Source of the DNA: Pyrinomonadaceae bacterium
GTDB lineage: Bacteria > Acidobacteriota > Blastocatellia > Pyrinomonadales > Pyrinomonadaceae
Length of the DNA: 64,000 nt
NCBI GenBank assembly: GCA_021463165.1
Contig: JAJTWY010000006.1
Coordinates: 1 to 64,000 of the forward strand
Direction of reading: 5' to 3'
In this document: piece by piece, positions 43,576-52,531 of the stretch
How the letters are laid out: each line of letters opens with the position of its first letter
How positions within the stretch are numbered: position 1 is the stretch's first letter
The notes under the pieces: model-generated
The model's input: the letters and a program-made list of their open reading frames with translations, nothing else
Told to the model about the DNA's origin: nothing
Database searches by the model: none
Position numbers and translations under genes: made by a program

Positions 43576-46362
43576 TCATTTTCGCATTTCATCGATCATG
43601 TCCGCGATCGTCTGTTTAAGATGAGCGGTCACGATCTCGTACTTCTGGTCGTCGTTCATGGGGCCAACATGGTCGCCATCAAGCGATAGCACCTCGTCCA
43701 GGTGCTTGCGTGCGTCGATCGGCTCACCTACCACGATCTTTACCTTCGCGGGGCGGATCCTCCAGGAATTACGGGGCCAGACGTTCTGCAGCCCGTCGAT
43801 CGCGACCGGGACGATCGGCATATCCAACTCCGTCGCGAGGATGGCGGCTCCTTTCTTGAATGCGTGGAGATCGCCATCGAATGCTCGCTCGCCTTCGGGG
43901 TAAATGTTCAACACCTTTCCATTCTTCAGACCGATCGCCCCCGACTTCATTGCCCGCATCAACTCAGTGTCAGGGTTCACCGGAACGACATTGAGCATTG
44001 TCGCGACTGCCCTCAAGATCGGCCCTTCAAAGAATTCGCTCGCCCCAACGTGAAAAATATTCTTGAAAAGCCTGTACGGATAACTCGAACACAGGACGAA
44101 GGGATCGAGGAAACTCTGGTGGTTCGGACAGATCAGAAACGGTCTCGCGATACATCCCTTCTCGTCGAGTGCGGTCAAGCTCATCAGGTTCTCTTTGCCC
44201 CGGACCTCGAGCATCATGAACACGCGGCAAAACAGATTAAAGATCGAGTAAACACAAAATGCGAACACGGCGAAGAACGGCCGAGGTTTCAATATTGCAC
44301 GGACCTCGGGAAAATCACCGTCGGCGTTTCGGACGATCTCGCCCCAGTTGAGGTCAACCGAGACTGCATCAGCACTCTCGCCGGCATGTGCCCTAACAAG
44401 ATCGATGAGGCTTCCGACGGTCAATGCCTGCGCCGCCTCGTCGCCATTGAATTCGGTCGCAAACGCCTGCTCCAGAGCTGCAAACGTCTCGGCCCGGGCC
44501 AAACTGTCGAGTCCAAGATCGATCTCGAGGTTCATATTCGGATGAATGAGATCGTGATCCTTTGAATTCTGCTTGATGGCACTGACGACCGCCTTGCCGA
44601 TGTTCGATCCTAGTAGGGTTGAGTCGGCCGATGAGAGTTCCCACGCCTTGGTCTCCTTCACGTCGCTCGCAATTACGCCGGATTCAACCTCCTGCTTTAG
44701 CTGGAACCGCTTGATCTTGTTAGTTGCCGTTCGCGGCAGCGGTTCGACACGGATGATGTAGTCGCGCACTCGCTGATATTCCGGCAGATCGCGACCTAGG
44801 CTGTCCAGGTTGTGACGGATAGCTTCCTTTGAATTCGCGATACCATTCGCCTTCAGGTAGGCGAAATCCGGGACGATGACCGCGGCGAGCTTCTCAGCCC
44901 CGGCTCGTGCCTCGCTCGAGTCCGCGACGCCGATCACGGCCAGTTCCTCGACCATCGGAGATTTCAAGTAATGGACCTCGATATCTTCGGGGTGGACATT
45001 CTTTCCCGATGGCAGCACGATCACGTCCTTGGCCCTGCCGACGATGTAGAGGAATCCATCATTATCGATCCTGCCGAGGTCGCCCGAGCGGAACCATCCG
45101 TCCTCGGTGAATGCCTCGGCCGTTGCGGCCGGATTTTGATAATACCCGTCGAAGACCATCGTTCCGCGGATCAGCACTTCGCCGACACCATCTTTATCGG
45201 GATCGGCGATCTTGATCTCGGCGCCTCTCATCGGTTTCCCGACCGACCCGACTCGATTGTCGTCCGCGTAGGTCGCCGTAGCCGCACCGCTGGTCTCGGT
45301 CAGGCCGTAACCCTGTAAGATCGTGAATCCAAGCCTGTGAAAATCATTCGCGACAGCCTCGTCAAAACGTGAACCGGCAGAAATCGCTACTCTCAACTCG
45401 CCACCGAACGATTCGTGAACCTTGCCGAAGAATTTTCGCCCCAGGTTGATCCTGAACGTGTCGCGTAAGAATCCGTTCGTTGCCAGCATTGCACGGAAGA
45501 GCATCTGAACAGGCTTCGGCTTGGCCTCGACCGCGTCGAATATCTTCTTGTGAAAGATGTACCAGAGCCGCGGCACGGTCGTGAGGATCGTAGGCTTAAA
45601 GACCTTCATCGATTCGCTCAATTCGGCCGGCGTCAGTTCCTTGAGATAACCCACCTGTGGGCCGAAGGTCGTTGCTACCCACAGATTAACTATCTGAAGA
45701 TAGGCGTGAAACAGCGGCAGCAGGCTCAGGATACGCTCCTTGTCCGAAAGGTTCAGGACGTCGTTGACCCCCGCGAGCTCGCCGACAATATTTCCGTGGG
45801 TCAGAGGAACGCCTTTTGGCTTGCCGGTCGTGCCGCTTGTGTAGATCAAGAGGGCGGTGTCGTCGCCTTCCGCCTTCGGGATCTCGGCTGCAAAACTTTC
45901 CGGAAAATCCGTCGCCGACCAATCCTCAAATCTGACGAACCCATTTGTCGAAGCCTCAAGATCCCAGACGACCGCCGGAATGTGCCGGCCCAGTTTCTCT
46001 TCGATCTGAGCGAATCGCCCGGTTTGATCGGGAGATAGGAAAGCCACCTTCGCTTCGGAATTCTCGAGAAAATTCGTGATCGTCTCAATTTCTCCGTGCG
46101 GGTCGAGCGGAACGCAGACCGCACCTCGATAGAGCGTTCCAAGATACGCCACCGCCCACGATGGGTGATTTTCGCCGATAAGGGCAACGCGGTCGCCGAA
46201 CTCGACATTCTCCTGCCCAAGACGATAAGCGACCGAGCGTATCCGCTGGAGCATTTCAGCGAATGTGTACACCTCGCGATCGCTGCCCACGATCCGCATC
46301 GCGACCTTGTCGGGCCGCTGCTCGAATGCGTCGATCAGCATTCTCAAAAATGACTGTGACAT
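43576..46362 (-). CDS. Three-domain fusion: acyl-CoA/ACP ligase, carrier domain, PlsC acyltransferase
   Basis: A 928-residue multidomain protein. Residues about 1-520 are an AMP-binding ligase (LLIYTSGTTGKPKGVPLTHG, YGLTETSGAA, GWFRSGDLGRID, GKNVHPEDIE). Residues about 560-660 are an acyl-carrier-like domain with the phosphopantetheine Ser in DLGLDSLARAE. Membrane-associated helix (FFAVFAFCVYSIFNLFCRVF) precedes a PlsC-type acyltransferase with NHQSFLD and YPEGERAFDG. It should activate a fatty acid, load it on its own carrier and transfer it to lysophospholipid or another acceptor, like an Aas enzyme with a built-in carrier. Start ATG 46362 (MSQSFLRMLID). Confidence 0.88.
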   Translation of the reverse strand: MSQSFLRMLIDAFEQRPDKVAMRIVGSDREVYTFAEMLQRIRSVAYRLGQENVEFGDRVALIGENHPSWAVAYLGTLYRGAVCVPLDPHGEIETITNFLENSEAKVAFLSPDQTGRFAQIEEKLGRHIPAVVWDLEASTNGFVRFEDWSATDFPESFAAEIPKAEGDDTALLIYTSGTTGKPKGVPLTHGNIVGELAGVNDVLNLSDKERILSLLPLFHAYLQIVNLWVATTFGPQVGYLKELTPAELSESMKVFKPTILTTVPRLWYIFHKKIFDAVEAKPKPVQMLFRAMLATNGFLRDTFRINLGRKFFGKVHESFGGELRVAISAGSRFDEAVANDFHRLGFTILQGYGLTETSGAATATYADDNRVGSVGKPMRGAEIKIADPDKDGVGEVLIRGTMVFDGYYQNPAATAEAFTEDGWFRSGDLGRIDNDGFLYIVGRAKDVIVLPSGKNVHPEDIEVHYLKSPMVEELAVIGVADSSEARAGAEKLAAVIVPDFAYLKANGIANSKEAIRHNLDSLGRDLPEYQRVRDYIIRVEPLPRTATNKIKRFQLKQEVESGVIASDVKETKAWELSSADSTLLGSNIGKAVVSAIKQNSKDHDLIHPNMNLEIDLGLDSLARAETFAALEQAFATEFNGDEAAQALTVGSLIDLVRAHAGESADAVSVDLNWGEIVRNADGDFPEVRAILKPRPFFAVFAFCVYSIFNLFCRVFMMLEVRGKENLMSLTALDEKGCIARPFLICPNHQSFLDPFVLCSSYPYRLFKNIFHVGASEFFEGPILRAVATMLNVVPVNPDTELMRAMKSGAIGLKNGKVLNIYPEGERAFDGDLHAFKKGAAILATELDMPIVPVAIDGLQNVWPRNSWRIRPAKVKIVVGEPIDARKHLDEVLSLDGDHVGPMNDDQKYEIVTAHLKQTIADMIDEMRK

Positions 46363-46463
46363 AGGCTTTCCGCGGTTATTGTGGTTCAAACGCCAACTAA
46401 CTTCAAGGGCGGGCCAGCCGCCTTTTTCCAACAGAATATTTTCCGGTCGGTTCGGCTTGCCGT

Positions 46464-46579
46464 GTTTAAAGCATTCACGTGTTTAAAGCGTTTGTGATGT
46501 TTAAAGCAAAACTTCGTTTAAAGCACCTGTTCGCGTTTAAAGCGTTTAAAGCATTTGTTCCGCCTTATGCGTTTAAAGC
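46464..46579. repeat. Seven copies of GTTTAAAGC
   Basis: Perfect 9-mers start at 46464, 46481, 46499, 46516, 46535, 46544 and 46571. Spacings (17, 18, 17, 19, 9, 27) are close to multiples of nine. The array lies 100-215 bases upstream of the ligase-fusion start, so it may be its promoter region, a binding array for a regulator, or a locally amplified repeat. Spacers are unlike each other, so it is not a CRISPR. Confidence 0.85.
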
Positions 46580-46617
46580 AGTTGCTTCGCCCCATGTCCC
46601 TGACGATCACGTCGCGA

Positions 46618-47292
46618 TCACAGCTTGACCTTCCATCCGGTTCCGATCACGTGCAGAACGCCGGGTGTCGAATTTCGGTCGTCCTGACGGAGATAGTAAA
46701 GGTCAACTGAAAGCTTTTCTGACACCGCCTTATTGATGCCGAAAGAAAGCCTGTTGCGTGAGAAACGTCCGGCGGCGGAGTCATAGAAAGGCTCCTCGGT
46801 CACGAAAAGCTTGGCGCCCTTCGTCCATTTTTCCGGCAGTTTCTTGTCCACCGTGACCGACGGGCGATAGCGCCATGAGTTGCCACGCGACCTGACACGA
46901 TACTCGAACAGGCTCCGATGAGCGAGGCCCACCGTTTTGATCGCAGACCGAAATGTCGCCCCAAGTAGAAACCGATTCTCGTTGGCAAATTCACCCGCCG
47001 AGTTTCGCACCCTCAAATAAAGGTACCCGGGCGATATCGAAATGGCCTTGTGCGGTTTGAGCACGAAACTTACACCGACGCGGCCCTCGTTCAGGCGGGT
47101 TATGTTCTTCCCCACGCGGAACGTGAACGGGATGACAATATCGGCCTTCTTATGGATACGTTTCGTAACGCTGACCTCATTCCACGATTGCAGGTCCGAG
47201 TCATCAGCCTGGGATTGGCAGAGCGTCGACAGTGTTCCGGCCAAAAGGACCGCAAGAGCAAGAAAGATTGTTCGAGGTATCAGTCGATCCAT
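46618..47292 (-). CDS. DUF2490 outer-membrane protein
   Basis: A 224-residue exported protein with a signal peptide (about 7-25, cleaved near LCQSQA). The mature part alternates polar and hydrophobic strands (DIVIPFTFRVGKNI, GRVGVSFVLKPHKAISISPG, SVDLYYLRQDD) and ends in a barrel-like strand, HVIGTGWKVKL. This is the DUF2490 pattern, a barrel family of unknown function often beside lipid or secondary-metabolism genes. Upstream, half sites GTTAC/GTAAC recur every 11 bases. Its gene follows the direction of the lipid kinase upstream but is 540 bases from it. Confidence 0.75.
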   Translation of the reverse strand: MDRLIPRTIFLALAVLLAGTLSTLCQSQADDSDLQSWNEVSVTKRIHKKADIVIPFTFRVGKNITRLNEGRVGVSFVLKPHKAISISPGYLYLRVRNSAGEFANENRFLLGATFRSAIKTVGLAHRSLFEYRVRSRGNSWRYRPSVTVDKKLPEKWTKGAKLFVTEEPFYDSAAGRFSRNRLSFGINKAVSEKLSVDLYYLRQDDRNSTPGVLHVIGTGWKVKL

Positions 47293-47832
47293 CCACGGTG
47301 ACCGGCTTCGGTGTTACAGAAGTGTAACGAAAAAGTTACGTAAATGCATCGTCCTGCACGCGACGATCACTCTTGTTCACGGTCGCGCGACGGCGTTTCC
47401 TCGGAAAAGGGAACGAATGCCGGTGGGACAGTCGATCTGGTGACGCATTGTAAGTGACTGCTATTCAAGTACTTACGAGCATTTTGGCCCGCCGTCTGTC
47501 CCACGTGTCCCACTGCTGTCCCAGCCCTTGGGTGGGACACCTTAACTCCTCTGCTATCAACGGTTTACATCGTCATTTTGGTGCCAGTTCCCGGGTTTTG
47601 TAAAAGAATTGTAAGACAATGTAGTGTGCATCGTCCTGAAGAGGTTGATACGACCCATCCGGACCTCGATTTTCAAAGAACAGTCACATCTGCTCGGATC
47701 GGCAGACGCAATGCTGTTGCAAGCATAGCACAAATCCCGATGAGAATCAATCGTAAATTTCCCGAAAGGAACATGGTCGATCAGCCTGAAATGACGTTCT
47801 TTCGCGATGTCGCGGCTCGGGTTGGACGAGTT
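47293..47832. other. Long intergenic region with two clusters of short motifs
   Basis: No supported gene. Proximal to the DUF2490 start, GTTAC/GTAAC/GTTAC half sites lie at 47313, 47324 and 47335, exactly 11 bases apart, followed by GTAAA at 47340. Farther out, TGTCCCA occurs at 47497, 47506 and 47517 and its complement at 47424 and 47533. A GTAAA-N6-GTAAG pair lies at 47600-47615. These could be regulator sites. Confidence 0.5.
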
Positions 47833-48822
47833 CTATTTGGCCTTCTTTCTGGGGATTCGGACGCGGATCGCCTTTGGCACGACCTCGAAAACGGCTGGAA
47901 GCCGGCCAAGGAGTTCGCCGTCGATCTCGATCGGGGTTGTCGTGTCGCCAACAGCCGAAACCTCGATCTTTTTGGCTAGAGTGCTTTTGACCTCATCGAG
48001 GCTGAGGTGGGTCCCTTTGTACAAAGAGAAGGCGTTGGCCAGGATCTTGATCGCGTTCATATCGCCGACGTTGACCACATCAAAATGTCCGTCGGTCAAT
48101 TTCGCTTTTGGAGCTATCATCATCCCGCCGCCAAAAAAACGAGCGTTCGCTATGCATAGGCAGATGGTCTGGATCGAGGCCTCCCTTTCGTCGTCGATCC
48201 GAATCCTGACCCTTACCGGGTTCGGGTGGAATGCCTCCTGCAGGGCGGAAACGGCGAAGTTGGCCCGGCCGCGAACGCTATCGCCGGGCAGCCATTCAAA
48301 ATAGCTGGCCGATTTGACCCGTTTTATGACCGAGGCCGCCAGGCCGACCGACGAGATATTGAGGAAGTAGCGAGAATCGAGAACGCCGTCGGCGTTCGTG
48401 AATGTTGCCTTGCCTGCATCGATCGTCTTGGTGATCCCGTTTTTCAGGGCCATTGCCGCGTCGCGAGATGACGACGGAATTCCAAGTGACCGACGGAGAT
48501 CGCCGCCCGTACCAGAAGGAAGCACAGCCAGTTCCGTATCCTTGCCGGACCGCAGAATGCCATTAGCGACCTCGTTGATCGTGCCGTCGCCGCCGCACGC
48601 GATCACAAGCCTATGGCCGGACCGGGCAGCACGCTCAGCGAGCTCGATCGCGTGGGCGGGGCCCTCGGTAAAGGCGACATTGAACGGCCCGAAATGGGCG
48701 CGCATTTCGCTTGCGAGAACGGCCCATTTATCGCGAGTCGAGCCGGAGGCCGACTTCGGATTCACGATGATGAGCGGAAGGGTGCTGTCCGCAGGCTTCG
48801 GGGTTTTAAGATCTCTTGCCAA
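47833..48822 (-). CDS. Diacylglycerol/lipid kinase family protein
   Basis: A 329-residue lipid kinase of the YegS/DagK fold. The nucleotide-binding signature is complete: PLIIVNPKSASG near the N-terminus, then ACGGDGTINEVANGI and LAVLPSGTGGDLRRSLGIP. The C-terminal beta sandwich follows (about 130-320), with GKATFTNADGVLDSRYFLN and a terminal strand block. Such enzymes phosphorylate diacylglycerol or sphingoid-like lipids at the inner membrane. Lipid handling is shared with the ligase/PlsC fusion nearby, but the two are on separate transcripts. Substrate not resolved. Confidence 0.9.
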   Translation of the reverse strand: MARDLKTPKPADSTLPLIIVNPKSASGSTRDKWAVLASEMRAHFGPFNVAFTEGPAHAIELAERAARSGHRLVIACGGDGTINEVANGILRSGKDTELAVLPSGTGGDLRRSLGIPSSSRDAAMALKNGITKTIDAGKATFTNADGVLDSRYFLNISSVGLAASVIKRVKSASYFEWLPGDSVRGRANFAVSALQEAFHPNPVRVRIRIDDEREASIQTICLCIANARFFGGGMMIAPKAKLTDGHFDVVNVGDMNAIKILANAFSLYKGTHLSLDEVKSTLAKKIEVSAVGDTTTPIEIDGELLGRLPAVFEVVPKAIRVRIPRKKAK

Positions 48823-48893
48823 AAAATATAGATCCGGAACAGGTTATGTCCCGAATCTATAGATTACCGCCTGCGCCCGATTTTGTCTTGCTG

Positions 48894-50471
48894 CTAGTGT
48901 TTGTGTTCTCTTGAGATCTGAGCCGCAGCGGTGTTCAAAAAGATGTTCGAGGGAAGCCGTTTGCTCAAGGGAACCTGTTTGGGGGCAACAGCCATAAAAG
49001 CCTCGATGTCGGCGATCGAACGCGGTAGTTTGCCCGACATCCATTCGACACCGTTGGCGGTCACGAGCATATCGTCTTCGATGCGGACCCCGATGTTCTT
49101 GTACTTTTCGAAGGCGGGACGGACCTTTTCCTTGAACGCCCGATTTTCCGGGGTATCGGGCAGATTATCAAGTGCGTCTTCACGGATGTAGATACCGGGT
49201 TCGTTCGTATAGACATTCCCGGGTTTTAGCGGCGTCTGATAGCCGCCGACGTCGTGGACGTTCATCCCGATCCAATGGCCGAGGCCGTGGATGAACCAGT
49301 AGCCGACCTGCCGCGAATTTTTATCGGTGACGAGGCCGAGTTTGAAAAGGCCGTCGTTGATCGTCTCACGGGCGATCTGCCCGAGTTGGGCAAAGGTGAC
49401 ACCGGGTTTGGTGGCCCGCGCCACGGCCTCCTGCGCATCGTAAACGATCTGATAGATCTCAGCCTGTTCTTTGGTGAATTTGCCGTTGACCGGAAATGTT
49501 CGAGTGATGTCCGCGGTGTAATGATCATACTCGGCTGCGGCGTCGATAAGCAGGACCTCGCCTTTTCTGACAGGGCTCTGCGATTCAACATAGTGCAGTG
49601 TCGTCGCATTTGGGCCGCAGCCGACGATCGAGGGATAGCCCCAGAAATCGGCATTTCGACGGCGGAACGTATATTCGAGCTCGGCGTGGACCTCATACTC
49701 CCAATCGGCACGGCCGACCGTCGCCATTGCTCGCATATGGGCTTCGATCGATATATCGACGGCATGCTGGAGTATTTTGAGTTCGTAGGGCGATTTGACC
49801 AGCCTCAATTCGCCGAAGATGGGCTGGGCATTAACGATCTTAAAGCCGGTCAACGCCTTTGCGAACTCCTGTTCAACCCGAAACTCGCGTTGGCCGTTCT
49901 CATCGCGTTCGCCGCTGGGAAGCAGCAGATAGAGCGATTCCGGCATAGAACTGATAGAGACGCCGCCCTCCCTGGCCGCGAACGCCTTTTTTTCTTTCAG
50001 AGCGGCTACGAACCCATTGCGTTCCGAAGCATCGACGATCGTACGCAGGCCGGAAATGGCGGATGCCTGTTCGCGCGAATACATCTTTCCTTCCCATGCT
50101 TCGCGAACCGGTACGCGCTTTGGCAGAAACAGAGTTTCCGTCACGGTCCCGCCGTCCTTTGTCATTACGAAGGTCGCTCCGTCCTGCTTCAACCCGGTCA
50201 GATAGAAAAGGTTGTTTTCCTGCCGATATACATAGTCAACGTCGTTGGTATAAAGCTTGGGTTCCGCAGAAAAGAGGATCAGCATGCTTTTGTCAGCCAT
50301 CTTTGCGGCAACCGCGGCTCGGCGCCGCTCCAACTCAGCATGACGCTCAGCGTCAGTGAACTTTGGTGCTTTCGGTGCGACCAGGATCGAAGTCGGGCCG
50401 GCGATGAGGTTCGTTGGCAGCGTAACGGCCCCGATACTGAGAAACAGGAGAAGCGATGTGAACTTTTTCAT
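48894..50471 (-). CDS. pepP: Exported Xaa-Pro aminopeptidase (M24B)
   Basis: A 525-residue aminopeptidase P. A signal peptide (about 1-24) is followed by the creatinase N-terminal domain (DAERHAELERRRAAVAAKM) and the pita-bread catalytic domain. The metal ligands are readable: Asp in LIDAAAEYDHY and in ADITRTF, His in FIHGLGHWIGMNVHDVGG, Glu in YTNEPGIYI and in GVRIEDDML. It removes N-terminal residues before proline, here outside the cytoplasm. The gene overlaps the preceding lipoprotein stop by 4 bases (ATGA), so the two are coupled. Confidence 0.93.
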   Translation of the reverse strand: MKKFTSLLLFLSIGAVTLPTNLIAGPTSILVAPKAPKFTDAERHAELERRRAAVAAKMADKSMLILFSAEPKLYTNDVDYVYRQENNLFYLTGLKQDGATFVMTKDGGTVTETLFLPKRVPVREAWEGKMYSREQASAISGLRTIVDASERNGFVAALKEKKAFAAREGGVSISSMPESLYLLLPSGERDENGQREFRVEQEFAKALTGFKIVNAQPIFGELRLVKSPYELKILQHAVDISIEAHMRAMATVGRADWEYEVHAELEYTFRRRNADFWGYPSIVGCGPNATTLHYVESQSPVRKGEVLLIDAAAEYDHYTADITRTFPVNGKFTKEQAEIYQIVYDAQEAVARATKPGVTFAQLGQIARETINDGLFKLGLVTDKNSRQVGYWFIHGLGHWIGMNVHDVGGYQTPLKPGNVYTNEPGIYIREDALDNLPDTPENRAFKEKVRPAFEKYKNIGVRIEDDMLVTANGVEWMSGKLPRSIADIEAFMAVAPKQVPLSKRLPSNIFLNTAAAQISREHKH

Positions 50472-52471
50472 TGATATACCTCTATTTCGATGTCTTTTGG
50501 CGTGACGTTGCCGGAATGATCGGCAGCGAAGACCCGCAGGATGAAAGAACCCGTGCCGATCTCGTTGGTGTCGAGAAACCCCTCGCCATATTCATCGCCA
50601 TCGACATGATTTGTGACTATGTAATTAAAGATCGTCTCGCCGGTTGCCCCGGAATGGCTTCGCGATCCGTATGCAAAGCGGACCGCCTCGTTCGCCGGCA
50701 TCCGCTCGAATGAGATATTCCATCTCGGTTCGAACAAAGGCGAGCCATCCTTTCGCAGGACCTGATACCCGAGCTTGTAAACACCGAGCCGGCGGCGTTC
50801 GGCGTTTCCATCGACCTGGTCGTACGAGCGGACAACGATCCGGACTTGGTTTTTTATACGCAGGACGTCCGAAACAGTTTCGACCGGAGCCCAATTTTGG
50901 TCAAAAACCGAGACCTTTTCTATCACTGGAGCTCTGGTATCGCTAAAACCTGGGAGATCGAGCGCATTGAGAGCATTCATTTCGGCACCGCTGCGGCCGG
51001 CGACCAAATGCACGTGATTCATTGGATTGAGTGTTCCGATCGCTTCTCCGGCGGCGAATTTGGAACCTCGCGGAACGCGGACGTTGACCAACTTTCCGCT
51101 CGCATCCGTCTGAAACTGGAATCTCTCGTCGCCCAGAGGTTTTCCGCCGGGATCGCGCCCGAGCCTGATATGGATGTAACCGAGCGTCGGCAATCTTAGT
51201 AGCTCGCGGAGGGTGTTGAAATTCTCGGCCGCGACCGGGCGCAGAACCTTTTCGTCGCGAACGAATCGTGCGGTCTCACCATATGCACCCGCTATGTCGA
51301 GGCCGTTGTGAAACCAAACGGGGTCGGAATTTTCGGTGATCTCGCCGCGGATCTCGCCGAGTGTGCCGGCTACATCACGCTTTGCAGTTGGCGGATCGTA
51401 CGGCCATCGCCCCGGCGCAGCCGCTCTGAACTCAGAAGGCGTGGCCCGCATTGCAGCGATAGCCTGGGGCGATAGAGGTTGGGTCGCGGCATTCGATGTC
51501 AGGCGACGTAGAAGGCGATTTTCGCTGTCGGCGATCAAGAGATCGCCCTTGGCATCAAAGGCAAGGCCGGAGATCCGATTGAACCTGGCATTGAGCCGCG
51601 GGCCGTCCGCCAGGCCGCGCCGCTCCCCGACAAGCGTTCGAACCACGGGCACCGGCCCTGCGATCGTCCTGATCGAATTGCCGTCGGCGATAAATATCGA
51701 GCCGCGGGCATCTACGGCAATGGCGGTTGGCTGAACAAAAGACGCTGAGAGCAGGGAACCGTCGCGCATTTCGCCATCGCCGCTGCCGGCGAGCGTCCAA
51801 ACGCGGCCATCGGCTTCCACGACACGTATCCTGCGGTTTCCGGTGTCGGCGACGAGCAGCTTGTCGTGCCAGGCAGCGATCCCGACAGGGGTGTCAAATT
51901 TCGCTTCGGTGCCGTCAAGATAGCCAGCTACGCTGCCCGCGAGTGTCCGCACCTTACCATTTTCGATGACACGGATGCGGTCATTGTACGTGTCCGCGAC
52001 GAAAATCGTGCTGCCAACACACGCGACGCCGATCGGTGAATTGAACCCCGCGCTCGAGGCATCTCCGTCCGAATTGCCGCGGCTTCCACCGGCGATGATC
52101 GTCGGGTTCGGGTCGAGGCGATAGATCGCATTCCTCCCGCTGTCGGCAACGACCGCTTTACCATCGGAACCGATGCAGATGCCGGAAGGCGTGTCGAAAC
52201 CCGATTCCTGAGCAACACCATTCGCTGAGATCATCGAGACCGTTCCGAGTTCGCCGTCGGATAAGTATGTGACACCGGCCGCGTGAGCCAGACCGAACGG
52301 CTCGCCGAATTCTTTGTTCTGGCCCAGGATCGTTTCGACGTTGATCAGGGGTGAGCGTTCGGGCGCGAGGACAGAGCACGAGTTAATGAGCGCGATGATC
52401 AAGACATTTGTCAGCAGAATTGCGATGTTGCGGGCTTGTTTCACGCGGCGGGTAAATTGATTGCTTGGCAT
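50468..52471 (-). CDS. Lipoprotein with NHL beta-propeller and LytM/M23-like domain
   Basis: A 667-residue exported protein with a lipobox-like INSC (Cys32). Residues about 40-340 carry repeated NHL blades (SPIGVACVGSTIFVADTYND, TPVGIAAWHDKLLVADTGNR, ISGLAFDAKGDLLIADSENR). Residues about 375-520 look like an M23 peptidase fold: HNGLDIAGAYGETARFV supplies His and Asp, and MNHVHLVAG the HxH pair. A C-terminal Ig-like part follows (FILRVFAADHSGNVTPKDIE). A propeller that binds a partner and an endopeptidase-like domain suggests wall remodelling or turnover, but activity is inferred. Coupled with aminopeptidase P by a 4-base overlap. Confidence 0.75.
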   Translation of the reverse strand: MPSNQFTRRVKQARNIAILLTNVLIIALINSCSVLAPERSPLINVETILGQNKEFGEPFGLAHAAGVTYLSDGELGTVSMISANGVAQESGFDTPSGICIGSDGKAVVADSGRNAIYRLDPNPTIIAGGSRGNSDGDASSAGFNSPIGVACVGSTIFVADTYNDRIRVIENGKVRTLAGSVAGYLDGTEAKFDTPVGIAAWHDKLLVADTGNRRIRVVEADGRVWTLAGSGDGEMRDGSLLSASFVQPTAIAVDARGSIFIADGNSIRTIAGPVPVVRTLVGERRGLADGPRLNARFNRISGLAFDAKGDLLIADSENRLLRRLTSNAATQPLSPQAIAAMRATPSEFRAAAPGRWPYDPPTAKRDVAGTLGEIRGEITENSDPVWFHNGLDIAGAYGETARFVRDEKVLRPVAAENFNTLRELLRLPTLGYIHIRLGRDPGGKPLGDERFQFQTDASGKLVNVRVPRGSKFAAGEAIGTLNPMNHVHLVAGRSGAEMNALNALDLPGFSDTRAPVIEKVSVFDQNWAPVETVSDVLRIKNQVRIVVRSYDQVDGNAERRRLGVYKLGYQVLRKDGSPLFEPRWNISFERMPANEAVRFAYGSRSHSGATGETIFNYIVTNHVDGDEYGEGFLDTNEIGTGSFILRVFAADHSGNVTPKDIEIEVYQ

Positions 52472-52531
52472 CTGCGTTTTTGATACTATATCGGCACTCA
52501 GACAACCATATCAATCAAGGAGTTCAATAGA

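Noticed and set aside
46464..46579. Possible CRISPR array
   Set aside because: Repeat is only 9 bases, spacing is irregular (9 to 27), spacers are too short and no cas gene is in the window.
47578..47979. 133-codon plus-strand frame overlapping the end of the lipid kinase
   Set aside because: Its last third is antisense to the kinase, it has no ribosome binding site and no recognisable domain.
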